DNA of 64,000 nucleotides from an uncultured Bacteroidales bacterium (GCA_905234655.1 CAJOJG010000017.1:38762-102761); one strand, 5' to 3'; positions 38,520 through 48,218 are shown, counted from the stretch's first letter. Notes: generated by a model from the letters alone, not told the origin. Made by a program: numbers and translations.

Positions 38520-39365
38520 TTAATCATTGTGCATCTGTTCCCACGATTTTGAGCCTTCCATGTACTCGCCGAGGATGTGTATCTTGTTGAGCAACGGGCG
38601 GATGGCGGTAATCATGCCGTTGTACATCCGCTGGTCGTCAAACTTGACATCGACGTAAAACATGTACTGCATCGGCTGTCCCATTATCGGCATGGATTCC
38701 ACTTTGGTCAAATCGACGTTGTAGTACGACATCACGCTGAGTATCTGGGCAAGGCTGCCGACCTTGTTTTTGAGGACGAGGTTGAGGGAAGCCTTGTTGA
38801 AGGTTTCGAGGCCGCTGTCCATCGCGTTTTTGACGACCATGAACCGTGTGTAGTTTTTCTTGAAAGTCTCGATGCCGGGGGCGATGATTTCGAGACCGTT
38901 GGCCTGGGCCGCAAGCTCGCTGCCCACCGCGCCCAATGTCCTGTCGCCGCTCTCTGCCACCTGGCGCATTCCCAGGGCGGTGTCGGCGCACTCGGCGAGT
39001 TTGATGTGGGGGTACTGGCTGAAAAACTGCCTTGTCTGGTTGATTGCCATATAGTGGCTGCGCACTTCGCGCAGGTCTTCTATCTTGACGCCGGGAAGGA
39101 CGGCGAGGTTTTGCCTTACGCGCAGGAATATCTCGCCGCAGATGCGCACTTCCTTGCGGCGCAGAAGGTTGAGGTTGGCGTGGATGGTGCCGGCAATCGT
39201 GTTTTCGATTGCGATGAGGCCGTAGTCGTTTTCGCAATTCTCGACGCTGTTGAGCACTTCTTCAAACGACATCTTTTCCACGATGTCGATGTCCCTGCCG
39301 GCGAAATACTCGCGGGCAGCCACCTCGTGGAACGCGCCTTTCACTCCTTGTATCGCTACTTTCAT
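38520..39365 (-). CDS. pheA: Prephenate dehydratase (with ACT domain)
   Basis: MKVAIQGVKGAFHEVAAREYF...YGLIAIENTIAGTIHANLNLL...LNLVLKNKVGSLAQILSVMSYYNVDLTKVESMPI. Confidence 0.93.
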   Translation of the reverse strand: MKVAIQGVKGAFHEVAAREYFAGRDIDIVEKMSFEEVLNSVENCENDYGLIAIENTIAGTIHANLNLLRRKEVRICGEIFLRVRQNLAVLPGVKIEDLREVRSHYMAINQTRQFFSQYPHIKLAECADTALGMRQVAESGDRTLGAVGSELAAQANGLEIIAPGIETFKKNYTRFMVVKNAMDSGLETFNKASLNLVLKNKVGSLAQILSVMSYYNVDLTKVESMPIMGQPMQYMFYVDVKFDDQRMYNGMITAIRPLLNKIHILGEYMEGSKSWEQMHND

Positions 39366-39387
39366 GTTGTTAATGATTATGATAATT

Positions 39388-39420
39388 AAAAAAGCCCCAC
39401 CCTATCTCTAAGGTGAGGCT
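39388..39420 (-). terminator. Attenuator terminator upstream of pheA
   Basis: Minus strand AGCCTCACCttagagatagGGTGGGGCTTTTTT. Confidence 0.88.
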
Positions 39421-39457
39421 CGTGCATCTTGTCTTTTTGTTGCCTTAAAACATAGAA

Positions 39458-39529
39458 TTACCGCCTCACCTCGTCGCCAAAGTAAGCAAAGTAAAACGCA
39501 TAATAATATGTTCCGAATTTTGTATTCAT
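39458..39529 (-). CDS. Phe/Tyr-rich leader peptide of the pheA attenuator
   Basis: MNTKFGTYYYAFYFAYFGDEVRR*; 9 of 23 residues are Phe or Tyr; 3' end overlaps antiterminator segment GGTGAGGC. Confidence 0.88.
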   Translation of the reverse strand: MNTKFGTYYYAFYFAYFGDEVRR

Positions 39530-39537
39530 CGTGGCTG

Positions 39538-39545
39538 CAAAGTTA
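39538..39545 (-). promoter_or_regulatory. -7 element (TAACTTTG) of the leader transcript
   Basis: TAnnTTTG match just upstream of the leader ATG; no convincing -33 TTTG. Confidence 0.5.
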
Positions 39546-39578
39546 GCGTATATTTCGTAAAGCCGATGTTAAAGAATG

Positions 39579-39758
39579 TTAAAAGAGAGGGGTGGAAAAT
39601 TCCACTTCCTCACGTCGGGACACCTTCCGCCTGTTGCGTCTTGAATCTACAGGCGCAGTCAAATCCTTAGTTTCAACACCCAAAACCAAACTGATACGTG
39701 TCAATGTCTCGATGTCAAAATCGGTCTGTCCCTCAACCTCTTGGTATTCATGGTTCAT
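39579..39758 (-). CDS. Small XRE-like protein (59 aa), possible truncated antitoxin
   Basis: MNHEYQEVEGQTDFDIETLTRISLVLGVETKDLTAPVDSRRNRRKVSRREEVEFSTPLF*; TACATTTG element upstream; below the ORF track size cutoff. Confidence 0.5.
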   Translation of the reverse strand: MNHEYQEVEGQTDFDIETLTRISLVLGVETKDLTAPVDSRRNRRKVSRREEVEFSTPLF

Positions 39759-39883
39759 GGCTTTTTAAGTTTCTGCAAATGTAACGTGTTTTTCTTATTT
39801 TCCTAAATTCTACATACATTTTTTTGCACATTATCCTATCCCCCCAAAAAAATCCTTACCTTTGCACCCAAAAAATAAAAAAA

Positions 39884-40816
39884 ATGCTAAAAATTACTGG
39901 CAAATTCCCCTTCCACTTGCTTGCCTTGATGGTGGCGTTAGTGTGGGGCTCAACATTCGCGTCGAGCAAGGTGTTGCTCAATGCCGGGATGTCGCCGGCG
40001 GAAATAATGACCATCCGATTTGCCGTGGCGTACTTGGCGATGCTGCCGTTTTGCTGGAAGAGCGTGAGATTCACGGGCTGGAAAGACGAAATGCTGTTTG
40101 CAGTGCTCGGAATCACCGGCGGGTCGCTGTATTTTCTCACCGAAAACCTCGCCGTCGGCCTTGCCTCAGCGACATCGACAGTAGCCCTCATCGTCTGCGC
40201 CACGCCAATCCTCACCGCCATCGTCAACCGTCTCGTCCTGCGCGGCGAAAGGCTTGGCACTCAATTCCTTGCGGGTTCCATTGTTGCGCTCGTCGGCACG
40301 GCTTTGGTGGTCTTCAACGGCATCTTCGTACTCGACGACAATCCGCTCGTCATAATCCTCAGCCTTGCCGCCGCGCTGTGCTGGAGTTTCTATTCAATAA
40401 CGCTCAAAGTGTTGGAACGCAAATACAGTTCGCTCGACATCACAAGGAAAATATTCTTTTGGGGCGTGCTGACAATGCTGCCGTACTTCCTGTACGAGCC
40501 GTTTGACGTAGATGCGGACACCGTCAGGCAGCCAGTGGTGGCGTTCAACGTGCTGTTTCTCGCGCTCGTGGCGTCGCTCGGATGCTATTTTGCATGGTCA
40601 TACGTGGCAAGGCGGCTCGGCATCGTTACCGCGTCAAACTATCTGTACTTCAATCCCGTAGTGGCTCTCATCACCGCCCACATCGCCCTCGACGAGACGA
40701 TTACAATCTACGCAATCATAGGCTGCGTGGTAACGGTGGCGGGCGTTTACCTCTGCAACAAAAAAATAGCACGATTTCAAAAAAATGTTAACGGATTTGT
40801 ATGGTTTTTGAATTAA
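39884..40816 (+). CDS. EamA/DMT-family transporter
   Basis: MLKITGKFPFHLLALMVALVWGSTFASSKVLLNAGMSPAEIMTIRF..., multiple TM segments, two EamA repeats. Confidence 0.9.
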   Translation: MLKITGKFPFHLLALMVALVWGSTFASSKVLLNAGMSPAEIMTIRFAVAYLAMLPFCWKSVRFTGWKDEMLFAVLGITGGSLYFLTENLAVGLASATSTVALIVCATPILTAIVNRLVLRGERLGTQFLAGSIVALVGTALVVFNGIFVLDDNPLVIILSLAAALCWSFYSITLKVLERKYSSLDITRKIFFWGVLTMLPYFLYEPFDVDADTVRQPVVAFNVLFLALVASLGCYFAWSYVARRLGIVTASNYLYFNPVVALITAHIALDETITIYAIIGCVVTVAGVYLCNKKIARFQKNVNGFVWFLN

Positions 40817-40849
40817 ATACACTACATTTGTTAGCGGAAACCGACAACG

Positions 40850-43800
40850 ATGAAAGACTACACGACAAGACTTATAATATTCATTTTGTCCCTGGCGGCA
40901 TTTGCACTTGCGGATGCCAAGGCGCAGTATGCCATCATGTTCCGCTCTTTCGACGAGCAGGACGGAATGAGCAACGAGACCTTGACATGCCTCGAAGTAG
41001 ACGCTTTTGGATACATCTGGATAGGCTCAAAGACTGGTTTGTCGAGGTATGACGGCATCGGCTTCACACAGATGTCGTCCTCAAAATATAAAAGCGATGT
41101 CAATGCCGCCATCGGAAATACCGTCGCCGACTTGCTGAGCGACCCGGACGGGAACATGTGGATTGCCACGGAAAAAGGCGTGACAAAATTTGACATTTAC
41201 ACCAACAGGTTCACCTTCATCCCCCGGTACGACACCACGACCGGAATAGGACGGACGAGCTACCAATCTGACAAAGTATACATCGACAAGGACAACAACG
41301 CATTTTTCTACTCGCCATACCACCAGCTGCACAAATTTGACCCCGAGAAGTGCATATTCCGTCCGATATTCTGGGACTTCTTCAAGAACCACGACATCAG
41401 GTACTGCCACAAGGACAGCAGCGACTGCTTTTGGCTGATGTCAGAGACTGCCAACTGCGTCTACAAACTATCGCACGAGGGCAAACTCATAGACACGATA
41501 GACTGTTCCATACTCGGCGACGACACTCCGACAAAGGGCAACTACTGCTTCCTCGACAACAACGACGGGACATACTATTTCGGCGGCGACAATGGGCTCA
41601 TACTCTACGACGAAACCAAAAAAGAGTTCAGGAAGCTTGACGCAAAAAACATCTCAATCCTGCCGCCCAAGGAGACCAAATGCCTGTTCCACGACAGCCA
41701 GGGGAATTTGTGGATTGGAACTAACGCGAAAGAACTTTTTAAATACAACCCACGGACAAAGATGCTGGAGCGCATTAACTCCGCCGTGGCGCGCTCGCCG
41801 TTCAGGATAAACTCCCCGACGACCATCGACATCATCGAGGACAAACGCGGGCTGTTGTGGTTCGGCACATGGAAAGGACTGTCATACACATCGTTAAAGC
41901 CACAGAAAGACTTCATGAACGTGACTAACGAGGCTCAGACCATCATTGCACGGAAGAACTACATCTCGACCTTCACATCCCACGGCGACACGATAGCCAT
42001 CGGCAGCGACGGCGGCGGCATCACGTTTTGGCGTAAGGGCAGCCCCGCAGCCTTGGCAACATTCGACCCGGCAGACAGGGGGGGCACAAAAATGCTGTCC
42101 GCATCGGTACTCGCCGCAGTCTACGACCACGACGGCAACTGCTACAATGGCGGCTACAACAGGACTGTGACAAGAATCCACCCCGACCTAAAGACCGTCG
42201 ACGAGTACAAAATCGACAAGTCAAGCCCGACATCGATGCACTCCGACTTCACAGTGGCGATGGTCTGTGACAAAAAGAACAAAATTTGGGTACTCACAAA
42301 CGGCGACGGCCTCTACAAACTCGAAGACCCCGACCGTGGAATATTCCGCTCGATAAAGACCGGGCGCGACGGCTCGTCAATTAACAGCATCTGGGGCATT
42401 TGCCTTGCCGAATACGAGGACAAAATCCTCATCGGCACATACCAAGGCCTGTCGGTGTACGACACGACAAACGACACCTTCACAAACTACGAATGTGACA
42501 ATGACGACACGACGACGCTCAGCCATAACTGGGTCAACTGCTTTTGCATCGACGCCCAAAAGCGCATTTGGGTCGGCACAAACGCCGGACTCGACCTTTT
42601 CGACATCAAGACTGGCAAGTTCACGACATACGACACAGACTGCGGGCTGCTCAGCGACGCGGTACAAGGCATGGCGAGCGACGACAAGACGGGACTGTTG
42701 TGGGTTGCGACTGCCAAGGGCATCACAAAATTCTCGCCCGAAAAAGGCCGCGCGCTAAGGACATACCTCAACTCCGACGGCTTGCTGGCGGACAACTTCA
42801 TGCTCCGCGCGGCGCATAAAGACTACACCGGCACGATGTATTTCGGCGTTTCTAACGGATTCACATACTTCAAACCAGACCAAATCCGCATCGACTCCTT
42901 CATGCCGATGCCCACCATAACAAGGCTGTCGATTGAATACGAGGACGAGGAACGCACAAAGCGCACCCTCGACACAATCCTGAGCAACAAAGCCCCCGAG
43001 GCGACCGACCGCATAGTCCTCGACAACCACGAGACCCGCCGCATTATTGTCCAGTTTGCGACGCTTAACTACGTCAACCAGACCGGCAACAAATACTCCT
43101 ACATCCTCGAAGGCTACGAGGACAGATGGATTGACATCGGCACGCGCCACGAGGTCGTCCTCTCCAACCTCCCCGGCGGCGACTACACTTTCAAGGTCAA
43201 ATGCCGAAACATGGACGACGTCGAGTCCGAAGAGCGTCCGCTCAAAATCCACGTAAAGCCCACAATATGGGAAAATCCGCTTATCTGGGTGTTCATCGGG
43301 CTACTGGCAGTGGCTGTCATACTGACATACCTTGTGATTCATAACAGGCGTGTCCGTAACCGCCAGCGCAACCTCGAAATGACCGTAAAAAAGCGCACAG
43401 AAGACCTCGTGATGGCTAATGTGTCCCTCGAAATCCAAAAAGAGGAAATCGAAAAGTCGCTTAACAGCACACTTATCCTCAACGACCTCAGCCGTCAGAT
43501 TACAAGTTCATTCGACATGGAGACAATCACAATGACCGCGTACAACCACGTGAAGATGATTGCGCGGATGGACTTCTTCGCCCTCGGGCGCTACAGCCAA
43601 AGCAAAAACATGCTTGAATTTAACGACATATACCTCGACGGCCACAGGCAGGAGCCGACGGAAGTCCCCATCGACAGCGAGACGACAGAGGCCATGTGCT
43701 ATAACTCAAACGAAGACTCATACTCCGGCGACGAAGCCACCGCCCTGTCGAAGTTCCGCAATGCCGACGGACAACCTTTCGGCACACTGTTCGTCCTGCC

Positions 43801-44746
43801 AGTCCGCGAAGCCTCCAAGCCAACCGGAATACTCACGATAGGCTGTCTCGCGCAGAACAAGTACACGTCCTCCGACCGCGCCAACCTCCGAATGATAACG
43901 TCATACCTGAGCATCGCGCTCGAAAAAGCAAAAGACTACCAGCAACTCCAAATAAAGAACAACGCGATTAACGGCTCGATACGTTACGCAAAGACAATCC
44001 AGGACGCAATCCTTGCCCACGAGCAGTTCATAAACCAGTACTTCAACGCCATGATAATATTCCGCCCGAAAGACATCGTCAGCGGCGACTTCTACTGGTT
44101 CAAGACAATAGGCAGCGACCGCTCAAAACCCGAAAAAATCTTCGCCGCCGTCATCGACTGCACAGGCCACGGCGTGCCGGGCGCATTCATGTCCCTCATA
44201 AGCAACATCCTCCTCAACGACATCATCATCCGCAACAAACTGTACGAGCCCGACCTGATTCTCTCCGCGCTCGACAAGGAAATCGTCAACGCGCTTAACC
44301 AGGCCGACAATAACAACGACGACGGCCTCGACATGGCGATATGCAGGTTTGACCAGGACGAGGACGGACATTTCAGGAACATCGTCTACGCCGGCGCGAA
44401 AAACTCGCTCTACCACTACATGACAATCCAGCAGAAAGTCGACACGATAGCCGCAGACCGAATGTCCATCGGCGGCTTCAACAACATAAAGGACAAGACC
44501 TTCACGCCCCACCATGTGAAGGCGCAGCAAGGCGACATAATATACATGACCTCCGACGGAATAATCGACCAGAACAACAAGGAGCGCAAACGGTTCGGGC
44601 GCGTGAGGTTCGTAAAGACAATCGAACTTAACAGCGCGCTCGACATGCAAGGTCAAAAATCAAAATTTGAACAAGCACTCGACGGCTTCATGGACGGCGT
44701 CGACCAGCGCGACGACATAACAATCATGGGGCTGAGAATTTCATAA
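40850..44746 (+). CDS. Propeller sensor + Y_Y_Y + TM + GAF + SpoIIE-type PP2C phosphatase (1298 aa)
   Basis: Repeats such as GYIWIGSKTGLSRYDG and GLLWFGTWKGLSY; TM; GAF-like segment; FRPKDIVSGDFYWF...DCTGHGVPGAFMSLIS. Confidence 0.87.
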   Translation: MKDYTTRLIIFILSLAAFALADAKAQYAIMFRSFDEQDGMSNETLTCLEVDAFGYIWIGSKTGLSRYDGIGFTQMSSSKYKSDVNAAIGNTVADLLSDPDGNMWIATEKGVTKFDIYTNRFTFIPRYDTTTGIGRTSYQSDKVYIDKDNNAFFYSPYHQLHKFDPEKCIFRPIFWDFFKNHDIRYCHKDSSDCFWLMSETANCVYKLSHEGKLIDTIDCSILGDDTPTKGNYCFLDNNDGTYYFGGDNGLILYDETKKEFRKLDAKNISILPPKETKCLFHDSQGNLWIGTNAKELFKYNPRTKMLERINSAVARSPFRINSPTTIDIIEDKRGLLWFGTWKGLSYTSLKPQKDFMNVTNEAQTIIARKNYISTFTSHGDTIAIGSDGGGITFWRKGSPAALATFDPADRGGTKMLSASVLAAVYDHDGNCYNGGYNRTVTRIHPDLKTVDEYKIDKSSPTSMHSDFTVAMVCDKKNKIWVLTNGDGLYKLEDPDRGIFRSIKTGRDGSSINSIWGICLAEYEDKILIGTYQGLSVYDTTNDTFTNYECDNDDTTTLSHNWVNCFCIDAQKRIWVGTNAGLDLFDIKTGKFTTYDTDCGLLSDAVQGMASDDKTGLLWVATAKGITKFSPEKGRALRTYLNSDGLLADNFMLRAAHKDYTGTMYFGVSNGFTYFKPDQIRIDSFMPMPTITRLSIEYEDEERTKRTLDTILSNKAPEATDRIVLDNHETRRIIVQFATLNYVNQTGNKYSYILEGYEDRWIDIGTRHEVVLSNLPGGDYTFKVKCRNMDDVESEERPLKIHVKPTIWENPLIWVFIGLLAVAVILTYLVIHNRRVRNRQRNLEMTVKKRTEDLVMANVSLEIQKEEIEKSLNSTLILNDLSRQITSSFDMETITMTAYNHVKMIARMDFFALGRYSQSKNMLEFNDIYLDGHRQEPTEVPIDSETTEAMCYNSNEDSYSGDEATALSKFRNADGQPFGTLFVLPVREASKPTGILTIGCLAQNKYTSSDRANLRMITSYLSIALEKAKDYQQLQIKNNAINGSIRYAKTIQDAILAHEQFINQYFNAMIIFRPKDIVSGDFYWFKTIGSDRSKPEKIFAAVIDCTGHGVPGAFMSLISNILLNDIIIRNKLYEPDLILSALDKEIVNALNQADNNNDDGLDMAICRFDQDEDGHFRNIVYAGAKNSLYHYMTIQQKVDTIAADRMSIGGFNNIKDKTFTPHHVKAQQGDIIYMTSDGIIDQNNKERKRFGRVRFVKTIELNSALDMQGQKSKFEQALDGFMDGVDQRDDITIMGLRIS

Positions 44747-44822
44747 GTAAAATTTTATTTGCACATTACAAAAAACAGTTGTAATTTAGTAGCCGAAAAA
44801 ACAACAAAAAACGCGCAAAAAC

Positions 44823-45674
44823 ATGTTCCTCATAGCAGACTGCGGATCGACAAAATGCGACTGGGCAATATCCGACGGCTCTAACGCCACGGTATTCTCC
44901 GGCGATGGCTTCAACCCCATACACTCCGGCGAAAAAAACATCGAATCGGCAATAACCAACGCGATGTACGGCAATATCGCCGTGGACAACATTGACCACA
45001 TATACTTCTACGGCGCAGGTTGCATAGGCGGAGACGCTTCGGAAAAAGTGACTAAGACGCTCGCCGCCATCTTCCCAAAAGCCGAAATAGAAACCCACAG
45101 CGACCTCGTCGCGGCGGGACGTGCAATATTCAAGACCGACGCCGGCATCGCCGCGATACTCGGCACGGGGTGTAACTCCGGCGTGTACGTCGACGGCGAG
45201 ATTACCGAACACATTCCGCCGATGGGATACATACTCGGCGACGAAGGCAGCGGCGCAAGCATCAGCAAGAGGCTCGTCAACGCAATCTACAAACACGAAA
45301 TCGCCGACTCGTACCGGCAGATGTTCGAGCGCGAGTGCATGATGAACTACGACGACATCATATACGGCGTGTACCGAAGCGACAGCCCGTCCCAATTCTT
45401 GGCGAGCCTGGTCCCGTTCATCAGCGACCATATCAGCGACAACATCTTCAGGAACCTCGTGCTGACGGAGTTCGACCTGTTCTTTAACCGGAACATCATC
45501 CGACTTAACCGCCCCAAGAACTACGGCATAGGATTCGTCGGCTCCATCGCATCGACATTCTCGGAAATCCTCAAAGACGCGGCAAGGCTCCACGGACTGA
45601 CCATATACTCCATTATCCAACGGCCTATACAACGCCTGGCCGAATACCACAACGAAATAATTGCACAAAAATGA
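44823..45674 (+). CDS. N-acetylglucosamine kinase-like (BadF/BadG/BcrA/BcrD ATPase family)
   Basis: MFLIADCGSTKCDWAISDG, YGAGCIGGDA, AAILGTGCNSGVY, YILGDEGSGASISKRLV. Confidence 0.8.
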   Translation: MFLIADCGSTKCDWAISDGSNATVFSGDGFNPIHSGEKNIESAITNAMYGNIAVDNIDHIYFYGAGCIGGDASEKVTKTLAAIFPKAEIETHSDLVAAGRAIFKTDAGIAAILGTGCNSGVYVDGEITEHIPPMGYILGDEGSGASISKRLVNAIYKHEIADSYRQMFERECMMNYDDIIYGVYRSDSPSQFLASLVPFISDHISDNIFRNLVLTEFDLFFNRNIIRLNRPKNYGIGFVGSIASTFSEILKDAARLHGLTIYSIIQRPIQRLAEYHNEIIAQK

Positions 45675-46975
45675 CACCAGACTTAATGGCCGTAACCGGC
45701 AACCCCGTGCTCCACAGCCTGAGCCCGGTACTTATGAACGCCGCAGCACAGGCTTCAGGAACCCCGATGAGATACACACGCCTCACCGCCGAATCCGCAG
45801 CAGAAGCCATGGAGGCCTTCAAGGCTCTCGACATCAAGGGAATGAACGTCACCGCGCCCTTTAAGAACGAAATCATACCGCTGCTCGACTCCCTGACCGA
45901 AAACGCCAAGAAAGCCGACGCGGTCAACTGTGTCTTCCGCCGCGACGGACTCCTCGTCGGCGACAATACGGACATCACCGGCGTCGAACTGACACTCAAA
46001 CAGCACCCCGAATACCTCTCGCGCGGAAAGATGCTCGTCATCGGCTCCGGCGGCGCGGCCCACGCGGTCATCATTGCCGGAAAGAACCTCGGGCTCGAGG
46101 TGACAGTCGCCGCCCGCAACGGCCACGCGCTCAAGTCAATCCGCAACCGCCACAACGTCGAGACTACGACACTCGAAAGGATTGCCGAGAGAATCCATAA
46201 CTATCCGATTATCGTCCAGGCTCTGCCCGCCGGTGCAAAGGTATTTGAACCGACGACACTGGGTGCGGACCACCTCGTCCTCGACGCCAACTATAAGAAC
46301 TCCATCTTCGAGCAGCCCTCCAAACAGAAAGGCTTCCAGTTCCTCTCCGGGCGCAACTGGCTCGTTAACCAAGCCGTGCCGGCCTTCAAGACCTTCACAG
46401 GCAACGACATCGACCCAAAAGTGATGTACGACGCGCTCGACGACTATCACCTCGACTACCAGGGGCGCATCGCGCTCGTGGGATTCATGGGCGTCGGAAA
46501 GACAACGGCAGGGCGCGAACTCGCCAACAGGCTCAACTACCGCTTTTTCGACATGGATCACGAAATCGAAAAACGCGAGGGCATGAAGATTGCGGAAATA
46601 TTTGCCACAAAGGGCGAAGAATACTTCCGCGAGATAGAATCCGCGCTCCTCGACGAGTATGCGGACGAAGTCGACATAATCCTCTCGTGCGGCGGCGGCA
46701 CTGTCAAGCAGCCTCAAAACCGCGAGACACTCCGCCAAAACTTCGTGACACTGTGGATGCACGCATCGGCGGACTACTGCATAGACGGACTTGACACGAC
46801 CAACAGACCGCTACTTCAATGCGAAAACAAACTCGAAGTCGCACGCCAGATGCTACAGGAACGCATGCCGCTGTACGCCGACTGCGCATACGGAATTGTG
46901 AACGTAGAAAACCTCAACAAACACCAAGCAGCAACGAAACTCTATGAACAAATCGTTAACACCTTCGGCGTATAA
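45671..46975 (+). CDS. Bifunctional shikimate dehydrogenase / shikimate kinase fusion
   Basis: AroE half (AVTGNPVLHSLSPVLMNAA, GMNVTAPFKNEI, VIGSGGAAHAVI) followed by AroK half (IALVGFMGVGKTTAGRELANRLNYRFFDMDHEIEKREGMKIAEIF). Confidence 0.9.
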   Translation: MTPDLMAVTGNPVLHSLSPVLMNAAAQASGTPMRYTRLTAESAAEAMEAFKALDIKGMNVTAPFKNEIIPLLDSLTENAKKADAVNCVFRRDGLLVGDNTDITGVELTLKQHPEYLSRGKMLVIGSGGAAHAVIIAGKNLGLEVTVAARNGHALKSIRNRHNVETTTLERIAERIHNYPIIVQALPAGAKVFEPTTLGADHLVLDANYKNSIFEQPSKQKGFQFLSGRNWLVNQAVPAFKTFTGNDIDPKVMYDALDDYHLDYQGRIALVGFMGVGKTTAGRELANRLNYRFFDMDHEIEKREGMKIAEIFATKGEEYFREIESALLDEYADEVDIILSCGGGTVKQPQNRETLRQNFVTLWMHASADYCIDGLDTTNRPLLQCENKLEVARQMLQERMPLYADCAYGIVNVENLNKHQAATKLYEQIVNTFGV

Positions 46976-48185
46976 TGCCGAAATCACAATACCGCCCTCA
47001 AAAAGTTACATGCAAAGGGCGATAGCCATCGCGACGCTCGCCGACGGCAAGACCACAATCTACAACCCCGACTTCAGCAACGACTCCCGCGCCGGTCTTG
47101 GCGTGGCGAAGGCTTTGGGCTGCGTCGTCGACGAGTACAAAGACCGCGTCGAAATCCGCCAAGTCCACAACCGCATTTCCGACGTAATCAATGTCGGCGA
47201 GGCTGGATTGGGGCTAAGGCTCTACACGCCAATATGTTCGAGGCTGCGGACCGGCTTGACCATCACCGGCAGCGGCACGCTCCTCAAACGCCCAGTCGAC
47301 GAAATGGCCGCGCCGATGAAGGAGTTGGGCGTTACGGTCACACTCACAGACCGATGCGCACCGGTGCACACAGAAGGATTCCTGACCGGCGGCGAAGTCA
47401 CCGTCGACGCCGGCAAAAGTTCCCAGTTCCTGTCAGGTTTGCTCATTGCACTGCCACTCGCCCACCGCAGCTCCCACATCATCCTCTCCGCCGTCAACAG
47501 CAAACCATACATCGAAATGACGCTCGACATTGTAAAAAAATTCGGCGGACGGATTAGGAACCTCGACTTCAAGGACATATACGTCGAGCCAATAAGGCGC
47601 TACGACGGCTGCGAATACACCGTGGAAGGCGACTGGAGCAGCGCGGCGGCGCACCTTGCAGCCGGAGCAATCGCTGGCAAGGCAACAGTCCACGGGCTTA
47701 ACCCCGACTCGCTCCAGGCTGACAAGGCAATCCTCAACATCCTGAAAGACTGCGGCGCGGGCACCGAAATCGACGGCGACACTGTGACCATAAGCCATGA
47801 CAAACTCAAGGCGTTCAAGTTTGACGCGACGGACTCGCCCGACCTTTTCCCCGTAATCGCGGCTTTGGCGGCTAACTGTGACGGTACGAGCGAGATAACT
47901 GGCACTGACCGCCTTATATACAAGGAGAGTAACCGCGCACAGGCGATAAATGACGAGTTCAAAAAACTTGGCATAGCAGTTGACATAACGTCAAAGAAAA
48001 ACACAATGTTCGTTACCGGCGGCGAAATCCACGGCAACGCCACAGTCTCCTCGCACAATGACCACCGTATGGCAATGGCGTTGGCAGTCTGCGCGCTGAC
48101 GGCCTCCGCACCCATCACAATCGAACAGGCAGAATCCGTGGCTAAGTCATACCCGACATTCTGGGAGCAGTGGATTAACTTGTAA
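46944..48185 (+). CDS. aroA: 3-phosphoshikimate 1-carboxyvinyltransferase (EPSP synthase)
   Basis: PPSKSYMQRAIAIATLADG, GLGLRLYTPICSRL, KESNRAQAINDEFKKLG, SSHNDHRMAMALAVCAL; overlaps upstream gene by 32 nt. Confidence 0.92.
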   Translation: MNKSLTPSAYNAEITIPPSKSYMQRAIAIATLADGKTTIYNPDFSNDSRAGLGVAKALGCVVDEYKDRVEIRQVHNRISDVINVGEAGLGLRLYTPICSRLRTGLTITGSGTLLKRPVDEMAAPMKELGVTVTLTDRCAPVHTEGFLTGGEVTVDAGKSSQFLSGLLIALPLAHRSSHIILSAVNSKPYIEMTLDIVKKFGGRIRNLDFKDIYVEPIRRYDGCEYTVEGDWSSAAAHLAAGAIAGKATVHGLNPDSLQADKAILNILKDCGAGTEIDGDTVTISHDKLKAFKFDATDSPDLFPVIAALAANCDGTSEITGTDRLIYKESNRAQAINDEFKKLGIAVDITSKKNTMFVTGGEIHGNATVSSHNDHRMAMALAVCALTASAPITIEQAESVAKSYPTFWEQWINL

Positions 48186-48209
48186 GATTTCTCGCGAAGC
48201 GACAAAAAA
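48184..48209. repeat. 26-bp dispersed repeat, inverted relative to 641-666
   Basis: AAGATTTCTCGCGAAGCGACAAAAAA is the exact reverse complement of 641-666. Confidence 0.9.
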
Positions 48210-48218
48210 ACTCTATTC

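Noticed and set aside
38577-39389. Plus-strand 270-aa ORF opposite pheA
   Set aside because: Antisense to a well-supported prephenate dehydratase; no recognisable domain.
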